Of a stretch of DNA of 64,000 nt, positions 29,700-40,346 are shown one piece after another (position 1 is the first letter of the stretch; each line of letters begins with the position of its first letter). The notes under the pieces were generated by a model. The model worked only from the letters and a program-made list of their open reading frames with translations, did no database searches and was not told where the DNA came from. Made by a program: the position numbers and the translations under genes. This stretch comes from Pyropia haitanensis (taxonomy: Eukaryota; Rhodophyta; Bangiophyceae; Bangiales; Bangiaceae). Where the stretch lies: positions 484,801-548,800 of the forward strand of contig SDUX01000005.1 of the NCBI GenBank assembly GCA_008729055.1. Reading direction: 5' to 3'.

Positions 29700-32080
29700 C
29701 GACAAGCCGCACCCCACCGTCACCAGCACCCCCACGCACGCCCACGCTGACCGCTGCAGTCGGCCTGACCGTCGCGGTTGGCGCGCAGTCGGCCGCTCCT
29801 GCCGCGACGCCGACCCCGCCAGCCGCCGCCGCCCGATCCGGCATAGCCAGCGTGTGGCCGGCCCCCGCCGCTGCCAAAACGCCGCCGCCCGTCGCCGTCA
29901 CCATCGGTGCAGCACCGTCGCCAGCCGCACCGCGCCCGTCCTGGAGGGAGGCGGCGGCAATCCTCGCGGTGATGGGGTGGCCAGCGGGGGGCGATTCTTC
30001 CGCCCCTCCCAGGAGCACCCCCTGGCCGTCCTCGACGCCCCTGTCGTCCCATTTGCTGCCCGCGACCACCACCACGGCGAGGGCGGCCGGCGCGGCGCCG
30101 GCCGCCATCATGACCGCGCCGCGGTCGGCCGGCGCCGCCGCCACAGCCGCGACGAAGCCCAGCGCGTCCGCCGTCGCCCCCTCATCACCGCCCGCCAACG
30201 CGTCACCGCGCTTGGCGCACCGCCGCGGGCGCGGAGCGTGGTAATGGCCTTCGTGGCGGCGGCAGGGGGGTCTACAAGGGGAAAGCGCCCCCCTCCCGCC
30301 AAGCGGCACCCCCCGACCGCCACCGCCCCTACCCGAGCTGGCATGCCCCAGCCCTGCGCCCCCGCTGTACGGCCCCCCCCTCCCCACGGATGGGGTTGCC
30401 CCTTCCACCTCCTGGCTCGGCCAGGCGGTGCACCCAGCCGCACGCGGCTCCGGCAAAAGCGGAGGTATGATCCCCAACCGCTGACCCCGCCGCCACCGCC
30501 AGCGTCGCCACCAGCACCCCCCGCAACAGCGGCCAGGCGGTCCGTGGCAATAGTGGCGCTGCAGCGGTGACGGCTTCCACGGGCGGCGGTGCGGCATCTG
30601 CGGCGGCCAGCGACGAGTCGGCCGCGGCGGCCGGGTCGACGGCCGCTGCCAGGGGTGGTGGTGGAGGCGTCGGCGGCGGCAGGAGAAGGATGCTGGGCGG
30701 GGGAGTGCCATCGCCTTCTGTAGCCCCCCCCGCTCCCGCCAGGGCCGCCGCCACCGACCTCCATGGTCGTGGCCGGGCGGCCAGCGGCGGCGGCGCGCCG
30801 GCCGCGGCGGCGATTTTCGGCGGCAGCGGGGAGGCGGCGACGGACGACGGGGCGCCGGCGGCTCGCGGCCGACCCGCCGACACGGGCGGGTTGGTGGCGG
30901 AGGGCTGTGGCGGGGTGGGGAGTGGCAGCGGCAGCGGTGACGGGCCGGCGCTTGGTAGGAAGAGGCGACCCCTCCCCGTGCGACCTCCCACGCCCGCCTT
31001 GACCGCCGTTACGGCCTCCCACGCTGCCGCCATGGAGGCGAGTGGAGGCACGGTCGCGGCGGTGGCGGTATTGGTCGGCGGCGGTGCGGCGGCGTCGGCG
31101 ACCGGCAGCGCACCGGGGGCGCTGCGAGCGTGATGGCGGCGGATGGGGCCGGCATGGGCGGGGGAGGGGGTGGCGGGGGACAGCGGCTAGACGGGGGGCG
31201 GGATCCCTCCTCGCCGCCCCCCCCGCCTCCGCCACGCGCTCCACCACCACCTTCGTCGCCAGCGGCACGACGGCGCGAGGTTGAGTCAAGGCGGCGACGG
31301 CAGCGACGGCCGCCGGTGGCGTTACGGGCGTGGCGGCTGCCGGTGCGCCGCTCGCGGGGGGATGGCTGCGTGCCGGGGGAGTTGGGGGTGCCGGCGGGGG
31401 TCTCGGGGGGGGGGTGATGCTGAACGGCGGAGGGAACTCCCCTCTTGCCAACCGCCCCACGCTCGCCAACGCCGTCCTGCCCCCCACGCCGTCGCCATGA
31501 TGGCGAGTGGCGGCGGCGCGGCGGCGGCGGCGACCGACGAGACGACCTCCACGGTGGGCGCCCTGGCGGCGACGGCTGGCAAGCAAGGCGGCGGGGGTGG
31601 CGCTGGCGGCGGGGGGTAGTTGGTCGGCGGGGGGGGGCGACTCTTCTCTGTGCGCTCCCCCACCACCGCCAGGGACGCTGCCGACAACTTCCACACTGTC
31701 GCCGGGGCGGCGACGGCACGGCGGCGGCAGCGGAGACGGCTGTTGGCGGCGCGGCCTGGGCGGCGGCCGGCGACGGGCACGTCCCTGCGGGCCGAGTGTC
31801 GGCTGGGGGGATCGGGAGTGGTAATGGTGGTGTCGTGGGCGGTGGGGGGTGGCGCTTGGCGGCGGGGGGGGTTTCGTCTCTTCAGCGCCCCTACGCTCAC
31901 TGGCGACGGCCTGGGGCCCCCGACGCCGCCGCGATGGCGACGCGAGGTGTCGGCGCGGCGTCAGCGGCGACAGGCGGTGCGCCAGCCACGTTGGGCGGCC
32001 TGGCGGCGGCGGCCGGCGGGCGTGTTGGCGGGGACGGTGCTGGCAGCTGGGGGGTGTGGCTCGGTCCGCGTCGCCGGCCA
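29700..32080. repeat. Degenerate GC-rich minisatellite block 2
   Basis: Imperfect units rich in GCCGCC, GGCGGC and CCGACGGCC cover about 2.4 kb, again giving long open frames in nearly every frame on both strands. None contains a domain, and their products are Ala/Gly/Arg/Pro repeats. Style and unit size (about 30 bases) resemble the block at 5.6-7.7 kb. Confidence 0.5.
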
Positions 32081-32149
32081 CCCACGGCGGGACGACGCCG
32101 CCCGCGCGCGCCGCGGCGCCGCCCGCGCCGCCGTCGGCCGCCGCGCGGA

Positions 32150-33197
32150 GCCGCGTTGGTCAGGCGGCCGGCCCAGTCCGGACCCCCCCCCCCCGCCGCC
32201 CCCTGCGCGTACCCGCGCTGCCCGACGCTGGCGGCGGCGCGCCCGGGCCCGTCGGCGGCGGCGGTGGCGGCGCCGACGCGCCGAGCGTCCGCCCCGCCTG
32301 GCTCGACGGCGGCGGCAGCGACGGTGGCAGCGGCCGGGGCGGGGAGGGGGGGCGGGGGGGGGGGCGCCCGCGCCGCCCGCGCCTCGCGCCAGCGGCACGG
32401 CAGGCGCGCCTTCTCGCGGCGCGCCGCGCGCGTCGGGCGGTGGCCGCCGCGGGGGGCGCCTCCACCACGGACGGCGACGACGACGAGGGCGGGGCCGTTG
32501 TGGTGCCGCCGCGGCGGCCGCGGCAGCGGGTGGCGTCGGCCACCGTCGGCGGGGGCGGCTCAATGTCGCCATCGCCCGGCGCGGACGGCGGCGGGGGTGA
32601 CCGGCCACCGCCGGCCGATGGCAGCGATGGCCACCGCATCGACGGTGGCGGCGGCAGGCCGCGCCGCGTCAAGCCCAAGGCGCCGCCACCGTCGGAAGGC
32701 CGCGACGACGACGCCATCGGCGACGCCGACAATGACAGCAGCGACTGGGGCGACGGCCCCCTCCCCCCCCTCCCCCCCGCGGGCGGCACCAACGAGGAGC
32801 TCCCCCCCCCCGGCGCCGCCCAGCTCCGCCTCACCCTCCGCGCCGTCGCGGCGGTCACGGCCCCCCCCGCCCCCCCGCGGCGCGCATCGGCACCGTCGCG
32901 CGGCACCTGGGCCTAGCCATTGGCGGCGGGCCGTACAAGGCGCTGCACGGGAGCCTCGGCAAGCTCGTTGACCGCGGCGGCCTCACCCTGACGCTGACGC
33001 CGTTAAAGGGCGGCGGCAACACCGGCGACGCCCGCGGGCAGCGCCACTACGCGCTGCCGCGGGGGGTGGCCGCCGCCACGCTCGCGGCGGCATGCAGGGA
33101 CGGCCACGCCCGGGGGGCGGGCGGCCGCGCCGCCCGCCGCCGGCGGGGGGTCACGCCCCTGCCGCCCCCCCCCGCCGCCACCGCCGCCCGCCAATGA
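32150..33197 (+). CDS. Candidate winged-helix protein (start unknown, frame-broken at a C run)
   Basis: From about 32883 to TGA at 33195 a frame without any ATG reads ARIGTVARHLGLAIGGGPYK then ALHGSLGKLVDRGGLTLTL and QRHYALPRGVAAATLAAA. This alternation of helix, K..HGSL..LVDRGGL and a closing strand is what a winged-helix fold looks like. Upstream, in the frame ending at 32916, comes an acidic part (DDDAIGDADNDSSDWGDGPL) and AAQLRLTLRAVAAVTAPPAP. The two frames meet at the C runs 32861-32877, so a single-base indel there could join them into one protein. A basic tail follows. A nuclear DNA-binding role is inferred from fold-like pattern only; start and N-terminal extent are unknown. Confidence 0.35.
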
Positions 33198-34410
33198 CCG
33201 CGCCGCTGCCGGTGGCGCCAGAGGAGGACCCGCAGCAGGTGCGACCGCCGCCGCCGCCGTCGGATACAGACTGGGACGAGGAGGGGAGCGCCAGCTGGGC
33301 CGCCACCGACAGCGGCGGCTCGTCGTCTTTGGAGTCTCTGCTGACGAGGCGGGCGGCGGCGGCGGCGGTGGCGGCGGCGGCTGGCGGCGCGGGCGTACCG
33401 TCCCGGCGCGCCCGCCGGTCGGCGGCGCGCCCCACCGCGGCGGCCGCTGGCGCCGCCGTCACTGCCGCCGCGGCCGCCGCGGCGGTGCTGCCGCCGCTGC
33501 AGGCGCTCGTGCTGCGGGGTAGCCCGGTGGCGGCGGCGGGGACGGGCGCGGCGGCGCGGGCGGCGGCGGCGGCGGCGGCGGTCGCCCCCCGGGCGGCAAC
33601 GGCCGCGTCGGGGTACAAGAGCGACGCGGCCGCGTCGGGGTACGACAGCGACGCGGGCGCGTCGGGGTACGACAGCGACGCGGCCGCGTCGGGGTACGAC
33701 AGCGACGCGGCCGCGTCGGGGTACGACAGCGACGCGGCCGCGTTGGGGTACGACAGCGACGCGGCCGCGTCGGCGTCTGGGAGCGCCTCGACCGCGTCGT
33801 CGGTGCTGCCAACCCCCCCGCGCTCCCCCCCCCCCGTTCCCCCCCCACGGCGGTGCCCCCCCCCCCCCCCCCCCAGGCGGCGCGGCCGCGCCGCCGCCGC
33901 CGCCGCCGCCGCCCCCCCGCCCTCCCCGTCGACACGGTCTACGCCGTCGCCACCGCGCGCCTCTTCCCCCACCACCGCCGCCACACGGCGCGGTCGTTTG
34001 CCGACGCGGCCGCCGCGGCGGCGGCGGCAGCGGCCACGCCCCCCCCCGCCCCGCGGCGGGCGCCCCCTGGCGCCGCGGCGGGTGGCCAGCTCCCCGCCGC
34101 GGCGCTGCAGGCCGCCGTCCGGGCGGCGCTCGCCGACGGCCCGGCCGGCGTTGCGTGGCGCACCGCCGACGTGGCGTGGGTGCTCTTTGTGCCGCCCGCC
34201 ACCGCGGCGGACCGCTCGCGCATCTACCGGTGCGTCTGGGCCGCGCTCGGCGCGCTCGTCGCGCGGGGCGACGTGGCCGTCACGCACGCGCCGCCGCCGT
34301 TGGCGGTGTGCGGGCGGCGGCGGGTGTCGGTGGGGGGGGCGCCGGGGGGGGGGGCGCCCAAGCAGTGGGTGTTCCGGGGGGGGGGGGGGGGGGGGGGGGG
34401 TTGTCCCGTG
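33194..34410 (+). CDS. Unrecognised protein with nonapeptide repeats; may be the same gene as its neighbour
   Basis: ATG at 33194 overlaps the previous stop as ATGA and opens MTAPLPVAPEEDPQQVRPPP, followed by DTDWDEEGSASWAATDSGGS, Ala-rich helices and six copies of ASGYDSDAA. After C runs near 33830-33875 the coding-like reading is in the next frame: VDTVYAVATARLFPHHRRHT, LQAAVRAALADGPAGVAWRT and DVAWVLFVPPATAADRSRIY, a soluble, well-mixed domain. It then enters PKQWVF and a run of 25 G where reading is lost. The overlap, shared acidic/Ala style and adjacency suggest one gene with the winged-helix part, broken by homopolymer errors. Confidence 0.35.
33605..33766 (+). repeat. Coding minisatellite, six 27-bp units
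   Basis: Six tandem 27-bp units encode ASGYDSDAA in the local frame, with K for D in unit 1, G for the last A in unit 2 and L for S in unit 6. The period is a multiple of three and the changes are few, so the array is recent or maintained in frame. The product alternates acidic and aromatic residues like a disordered linker or phosphorylation array. Confidence 0.85.
34376..34400 (+). repeat. Homopolymer of 25 G
   Basis: An unbroken run of 25 G, followed within 170 bases by several more runs of 10-18 G. Runs this long are hard to sequence and assemble, and reading frames cannot be trusted across them. Confidence 0.9.
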
Positions 34411-35514
34411 GCCCCACGCGGGCGCTGTGTACGCGGCGCTCGAGGCGGCGGCGGAGGGTGCCCGGGGGGGGTGGGGGGGGGGGGGGGGGGGCGCCCACGA
34501 CGGGCACGCGGGGGGGGGGGCCGCGTGGGGGGGGGTGGGGGGGGGGGGGGGGGTGGCTGATGGCGAGCGGCCGATGGGGGGGGTTGCGGCGCCATGCGGT
34601 GCGGCGCGAGGGGGAGGGGGGATGCTGGGGGGGCGCGCCCCGCCGCGAAGCGCAACCCGACGCCGGGTGCGGCGCGTGGGGGGGGGCGATGGGGGGGAGC
34701 AGAAAGTGGGGGGGTGCCGCCTCAGCCTGCCGACAGCGACGCAACCCCCCCCCCCCACCGCTCCAGCCGCCACCACCGCCACAGCGACCACAACCACCGC
34801 CACCTCCATCGCTATTGCGGCGGCGGCCCGCCGGCGCCACCGCGGCTGCCGGCACCACCGGGGCTGCGGCCACCGCCGCCACCGCCGGCGTCGCTGCCTG
34901 GGGTTCCCCCGCTTTTGGGGCGCCCCCGCTTGCGCCGCTGCCATCCTGCGGTTACTTTGGCCACAGGGTGAGGAGGGGGGCGGCGCGGGGGGGCAGGGGG
35001 GGGGCGGGAGGGGAGGGGGTGCGCACCGCCATGGACGCGTCCCTCCCCCCCCCGGCAGCCGCGGAGCGGCCGCGCCGGCGTCGCCAACGTCGCTGACCCC
35101 CCCCCCCCCCACTGACGACGGCGGGTCCCCCGCCTTCTCCGGCGGTGGCGGGGCGGCGTCCCCCCCCTGCACGCGGGGGCAGACGCACTGACGGCGAGCG
35201 CGTCGGCAGACCTCTCCCTCGACGGCCTCGTTGCGTCGCTGGGGGGGGAGGGGGGGGGACGCGGCCGCCGGGGAGGGAGTCGCAGGCGTGGGGGACGAGA
35301 CGGTGAGTAACGAGGACTGGCTGCGAAGCCCCCACGCGTGCTCCATGTCCCCCCCTCGCGGGGCGCAACTCCCGTGGGTCGCCATCGAGACCAGGCAATG
35401 GCCACACCAACGCGCTGCCGCGCCGGTGTCGCCGTCTGGACAAAGCGGCCAGGCCCCCCCTCAGATCGCATGCCTTGGAGGCTGTCCGGATGACGGTATC
35501 CGCATCCATCTGAC
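34411..35514. other. G-run-rich spacer, no gene resolved
   Basis: Long runs of G, then C, dominate to about 35280. Open frames here are Gly/Arg/Pro low complexity on both strands. From 35280 the composition becomes mixed. I see no supported gene. Confidence 0.4.
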
Positions 35515-35790
35515 CCCCCCTCAACGACCTTTCCCGGGGTACCTTTCTCGGGAGAAAGGAACCAGGTTACTGCTGAGGCAGGAGCACACACGCCCGGAAC
35601 GGGCAACTCAGTTCCTCTCCCAGGGGAAAGGTTGGAGAACCTTTCCCGGGAGGAGCCGGATAGCCCTTCCGGCGCCGTACTTGGCGAGACCTGCCTCCTG
35701 GGCTTGATGCAGCGGGAAGATTAGGCGTGCCCGATCCTCTAATAAGCTGCCCCTAATCCCCTAATGCGGTACCTTTCCCCTCAGGAAGAA
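35515..35790. repeat. Repeat-family copy 2 with ACCTTTCCCGGG motifs (mobile-like)
   Basis: ACCTTTCCCGGGG near 35527, its inverse GGGGAAAGGTTGG near 35622, ACCTTTCCCGGGA near 35639 and ACCTTTCCCC near 35771 give several inverted pairs able to form hairpins. A GAAGATTAGGCGTGCC block and CTAATCCCCTAATGC follow. The set of motifs matches 16640-16830. Confidence 0.45.
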
Positions 35791-35969
35791 CTTCATACTT
35801 CACGTTCCCCCATTGCCGGTTGGTGACGTGTGGCCTGCGCGAAGCTCCAGATATTATGCTACGTCGTTCACAGCCATTGGAAGCAAAGGCTGTGGATCAG
35901 CATGGCTAGGCGTGGACCACTGGTCGCCTCAGCTTGGCTCACGCGACGATCCTGCTGACTTGCACTCGC

Positions 35970-35975
35970 CCAATC
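35970..35975 (+). promoter_or_regulatory. CCAAT box upstream of the M41-like peptidase
   Basis: CCAATC lies about 195 bases before the ATG at 36169, a usual distance for an NF-Y site. Single short motif, so weak on its own. Confidence 0.3.
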
Positions 35976-36168
35976 AGTCAAGAGCAAGGGATGCGGCACT
36001 GCTGGGCGTCCGGAAAGCCCTGCACCCTACGTGCTTCAACAGACAACCGCTCTTCGGCCGTCGCCGCGCGACCGGCGCTGCTTCTCCTGCACCTTTCTCT
36101 GTCGCCCTTCGCCGCCTGTCATCACGCACCCTCCCCCACCCCGATCCTCTGTGTGTCTTTCGTCCACG

Positions 36169-37218
36169 ATGGCGCCGTCCGCGTCTTCGGTGTCGGCCTT
36201 TGCCGGCACGCCCCTTCCCGTCCGCTTAACCGGCGTCACTTTCAGTGGCATCCACACTCGGCGGCCACGCGCGCCGCTTTCCCCCTCCCGTTACCCATCT
36301 CCCCTGCCCAGGCAACCTGTCGGGTTTCCGGCCATCCCGTCGACATCCATGTCTGCTTCTTCCCCGCCGCCCACTGCTGTGGCAACGGCGGTGGCAGAGG
36401 AGCCGTTGCGGATGGGCGCCTCCTTTGGCCGCGCCGCCACGATTCCCCGCCGCACGTCTGTGGGCCTCTATGAGCTGGAGCGGCTCGGCGTGGAGCCCGC
36501 GCGCCTGCTTGGCTCGACCGCCTCCCCCGCGGCCGCCGACGGCCCGCCCGGGAACGAGGCGCCGTTCGCGGCAGCGGTGGGCGCCATGGTCGCCGCCACC
36601 CTCATCCCCCCGCTGTTTGGTGCCTCTGCTGAGGCGCCCGTCGCGCTTGCCGTTGGCGGCGGCCTCGTCGCGTGGGCGGTAGACGCCCTCGCTTTCAATT
36701 CCGCGGGCAGCAACGCGCTGGCCGGCCTCAGCGTGGACGCGGCGCGGGTGGTCGCGCACGAGGCGGGTCACTTCCTCGTCGCCTACCTCCTCGGCGTCCG
36801 CGTCGAGCGGGTTGCGATGACAGCCAAGGCGGCCAAGGCGGCGGGCATGCCCGCCGTGGGCGTGGATGTGGCGCTCGGCGTCCGTACCGACCTGTGGACC
36901 CTGTCGGCGGTGGCGTGTGCGGGGATGGCGGGCGAGTGGGCGGGCTATGGCGGTGCCGAAGGCGGCCGCCAAGACCTGGTAGACCTGGGGGGGCACCTCC
37001 GGCGGGCGGGTATCCGCGGCGGGGAGGGGGGGGAGGTCAAGGGGTACACCCGCTGGGGGCTGCTTCAGGCGGTGACGCTGTTGGAGCAGCAGCGCGACGC
37101 GTTTGAGGAGCTGCGGACCGCGCTCGCGGGCGGGGCGGACGTGGTGGAGTGCATCGCGGCGGTGGAGCGGCGAGTAGACTGGGCGGCGCTGGAGGGACAG
37201 GCACCAGTGGCTGCGTGA
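36169..37218 (+). CDS. Plastid-type M41-like (FtsH-related) zinc metallopeptidase without AAA domain
   Basis: ATG at 36169 starts MAPSASSVSAFAGTPLPVRL, a Ser/Pro/Arg-rich leader like a plastid transit peptide. Two hydrophobic stretches follow (AAAVGAMVAATLIPPLFGAS and EAPVALAVGGGLVAWAVDAL). The zinc motif is VVAHEAGHFLVAYLLGV with H197, E198 and H201. A later GGRQDLVDLGGHLRRAG supplies an Asp matching the third zinc ligand of FtsH. There is no Walker A or B, so it is a stand-alone peptidase-like protein, as in the plant FtsH-like proteins of the VIR3 type. At 349 aa it is a single exon ending TGA. Likely acts at the plastid membrane; substrate unknown. Confidence 0.85.
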   Translation: MAPSASSVSAFAGTPLPVRLTGVTFSGIHTRRPRAPLSPSRYPSPLPRQPVGFPAIPSTSMSASSPPPTAVATAVAEEPLRMGASFGRAATIPRRTSVGLYELERLGVEPARLLGSTASPAAADGPPGNEAPFAAAVGAMVAATLIPPLFGASAEAPVALAVGGGLVAWAVDALAFNSAGSNALAGLSVDAARVVAHEAGHFLVAYLLGVRVERVAMTAKAAKAAGMPAVGVDVALGVRTDLWTLSAVACAGMAGEWAGYGGAEGGRQDLVDLGGHLRRAGIRGGEGGEVKGYTRWGLLQAVTLLEQQRDAFEELRTALAGGADVVECIAAVERRVDWAALEGQAPVAA

Positions 37219-39106
37219 CTGATGCAACGCGAACTGTGGAGAGGCGTGTATTTATTGTTGTTTGCCTCTGGGCCGCAGTGGGAGAGGCTTGAGCCGATGT
37301 CGCCCTTGTTTCATTCGCTTTTGCTCCCATGCCTCAGTTCAGCGGTACGCTGCGTTCAGTCAGTGCGGAACTCAATCGCACGTCCTGTGGCTAGGCAGTC
37401 TCTTTGTCGGTGTTGACGAAGAGCATCCCAATGACAGTACGCGGCAGCTTTTACGTGCTGGGAGGACACTATAGCAACGGCGGTGGGTGCCCTCAGACTT
37501 TGCAAGTCAGCACATTGTCCACCCGCTTGCCAGCTCTCCCATGCGCTGGCAACGTGGTCCAAGCGATGAAGTAGAGGTGCCACAGACAGGCAGGCGTCCA
37601 TGCGGCTGGCTGCGACGGCGGATAGGGGGTTTAGCCCGTGCACTGCTGGATGCCCGCCGAGCTGAGAATGTGGCGCTGTCAAGGGCGACCGGGCCGTCGG
37701 TAAACCGGCGGCCAGCCGCGAGAGGGGACCCGCGGCCACGTGCCTGCCGCGAGGTGCGCCCGCAGAGGGGCGGCGCCCACCCCTTCTGCCTGCGAGGGCT
37801 CCCCCAATGCCGCCGCCGCTGGTGGGAGTCTGAGGACGGGGGGGGACGCCTGTGTGCGTGACCCCGACGGTCGGACCTGGGCTCCCTACCGCTGCTCGGT
37901 CGACCGCGCGTCACGGCAGGGTAGCCGAGGGGCAAGGTGCAAGATGCATCGGGAAAACGAACACCAACAGAAACGTTCCCGGTGGCAGAAGAGGACGCCC
38001 TCGACGCACGACACGATCTCAAGATCGGTGTGGATTGTATGGCCTGTCGAGGCTCTGCAGCAGGCAGCGCTTGACATGATTCAATAGGGATTGCGACGGG
38101 CGTCGGCGCTATCATCGACTCTTCCCCTGTACATGGGCCCCCTCACCACCCTCCCCGTGCGGGCGGGGCGCGTCACAGGCGCTCCCGTTTCTAGCCATCA
38201 CTCGCGCAGAGTGGTGCACAACCTGTGTGCGCTGTCTCGACGCCCCCCCCCCGCGCAGCCACCGGCGGCTGTCTGCGCCACCTGCTGGGTTTTCTCGCTG
38301 GTCGGCACCGCGCGCGAAGCGCCGTTTGCAGCTGGTCAGCTGGCCGCCCGCCGCGCGCCGCCGCCGCAGCCGCCGCCGCCGCCGCCGCCGCCGTCGCCGC
38401 CGCTGTGGCCGCCTCCCCGCGGCCGCACGCCTCGCCGGCTGCGCCGGCAGCGGCAACGCCGGTCGCGCCGGCAGCGGCAACGCCGGCCGGTGCGGCGCCG
38501 CACGCCCGGCACGCCCGCTGGCGCGCGTACCCTGCGCGTGGGGCGGGCGGGGGATGGAGGGGGGTGGTCGCTTCCGCGGTTGCCAGCGTCGGTGGGGGGG
38601 TGGGGTGGTGGTGGGTGGTGGCCGCCGGTGGCTCCTGGCGGCAGGTTTCTGGCGTGGGTTCTGGGCGGGGAGGAGCGCGGGCCGCTGCCGCCGCGCGTGC
38701 GTACGGCCGGCGCGTCGGTGCCCCTGAGACGCGGCTGGCACGCGCGGCGGAGGGACGTCGATGCCCGCGCCGCCACCGCCGCACCCCCCGCCTCCCCCAA
38801 CGTTGCCGTAGCCGCCGCCGCTGCCGCCCCTGCCGTCCGCAACCGCACAGCTGATGCCTGCGCGGCCACCGCCTCTAGGACACCGGCTTGGATCGTGCCA
38901 TCCCCCCCACGCTCACCGTCCCGTTGACTTTTGTCTCGTTCAAGTTTTTTTCGGGCAGTAGCTGTTGTCGCGCCGCTTCAGCTCCCGCCGCAGCTCCCCT
39001 CCCCCTCCCTATTTTCTCCTTTGATCTGCGGGGAGGGGTTCATACCCCCCACCCCCCCACGCCTTCCCCTCACCTTCCCCCCCCCCTCCCCCCCCCCTTG
39101 CCCCTC
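37219..39106. other. Spacer with Pro/Ala-rich open frames, no gene called
   Basis: 37219-38100 has mixed composition and only short frames. 38230-38880 is GC-rich and open in several frames; one plus-strand frame (38225-38854) is Ala/Pro-rich with a short repeat encoding AATPVAPAAATPAG, but the same bases are equally open on minus. 38980-39105 is a long pyrimidine tract, probably the 5' leader of the next ORF. Confidence 0.4.
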
Positions 39107-39583
39107 ATGACGCTCATGGTGCCCTATGGGCTGGTCCTCGGCTTCCTGGCCCTCCTCCTGGCCGTCGCGGTCTTCCTGCTGTGGCGCAAGCGCCGCATCG
39201 CGCGCGTCGAGGCGGCCGCGTTTGGCGAGTCGCTGGCCGCGAGGGAGCACCGCCGCGAGGCGCGGTCGAAACAGACGGGCCTGCTGACGCGGCGGGAGAT
39301 TGAGTCGATTGCGCCCGTGACGACAACGGTGACAGCAAGGGGGACGGGCGCTGGGGCAGCCAACCTGACGGCGGAAGCGGGGTCAACACACACGTCGAGA
39401 GGCACTGAGGGAGGCAGCGAGCCCTCAAGAGGCGGGCTCCCCGGTGCGTCTGCACGAGCTGGAAGAATCAGGGGGGGGCACCGGCGTGAGGACAGGTGGC
39501 GGATGAGGGATGGAATGCGCGCGCCACAGCCGCCCATCGATGGCACGAGGGTGGCTGCGGTGGCGGGTAAGGGAGTGGGATGA
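39107..39583 (+). CDS. Small single-pass membrane protein, unrecognised
   Basis: ATG at 39107 comes after an 80-base C/T-rich leader and opens with one membrane helix (YGLVLGFLALLLAVAVFLLW) followed at once by RKRRIARVEAAAFGESLAA, so the N terminus is lumenal or outside and the rest cytosolic. The segment KQTGLLTRREIESIAPV faintly resembles the GLD region that precedes RING-H2 in ATL ubiquitin ligases, but no RING Cys/His set follows. A good donor (GGCGGGTAAGGGAG) near 39565 and an acceptor (TCTTGTGCAG) near 39700 suggest a second exon, so the C terminus may differ from the unspliced reading. Confidence 0.45.
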   Translation: MTLMVPYGLVLGFLALLLAVAVFLLWRKRRIARVEAAAFGESLAAREHRREARSKQTGLLTRREIESIAPVTTTVTARGTGAGAANLTAEAGSTHTSRGTEGGSEPSRGGLPGASARAGRIRGGHRREDRWRMRDGMRAPQPPIDGTRVAAVAGKGVG

Positions 39584-40346
39584 GGGGATGCGGGGGGTGC
39601 GGCGGCGCGGCGTCAGGTGGCGCCGTGAAGCTCCCCGCTCCGAGCCGTGGCGTCGCGTGTCGTGCGGCATAGCGGCCGTGCATGCCCCGTGTCTTGTGCA
39701 GCCCAGCCGTCATCGGGCAGCGTCGGCTGGGTGCACTGAAGAGCGGGGGGGCAGCACCTGCGCCGACGTCGGCGTGGAGCGGATGCGATGGAACACCCCC
39801 AGTTGTTGCAAGCCGAGGCGGCCCCAGGAGCAAAGGATCTGGCCTGCTGCCAGCGTCTGCTGAGAACAAGTATGAACTGGATCAGACTTGTGAAGAATCT
39901 GCATGATCACAATATAGCAATTGTCTTGTTATTATTAATGGGAAAGAATTAAACGTATTCGTTTTTTCCGGACACGCGCGAGACGCCTGCATGCCCACCC
40001 GCCTTGTTCGGCAGAGCGGGTGTCCGTCGCGCGCCACGACACGGCGGCCCGCACGGGCGGACACGCACACACACAAGGGCGCAACAGCGCCGCCCAGAGC
40101 AGCACAATATAACAGGCGGGAGCCACGGCCAGCCGCCCCAGCCGCACGGACCGCACCGGCGGCCTGCGCCACGCTCGCCACGCCCCACTGCACAAGGACA
40201 CGCGCCGCCGCCGTCACACACGGCCTCCGCTCCTCACCCGCCACACCGCCAACCGTCCCCGCCCACCGCCTCGCCCTTGCTCTCGCAACCCCTTCGGCAC
40301 CCCGCCCCTCCTCCCCCCCCTCCCCCTGCACCCCCCCCCCCCCACC

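Noticed and set aside
33151..35385. 744-codon minus ORF opposite the ASGYDSDAA gene
   Set aside because: It mirrors the plus-strand repeat (reading LSYPDAAAS repeats) and G/C runs; the plus strand has the better-mixed domains.
39107..39900. RING-H2 ATL-type ubiquitin ligase
   Set aside because: The membrane helix and a GL...I motif are suggestive, but no C-x2-C...H-x2-H set follows in either the unspliced frame or the putative second exon.
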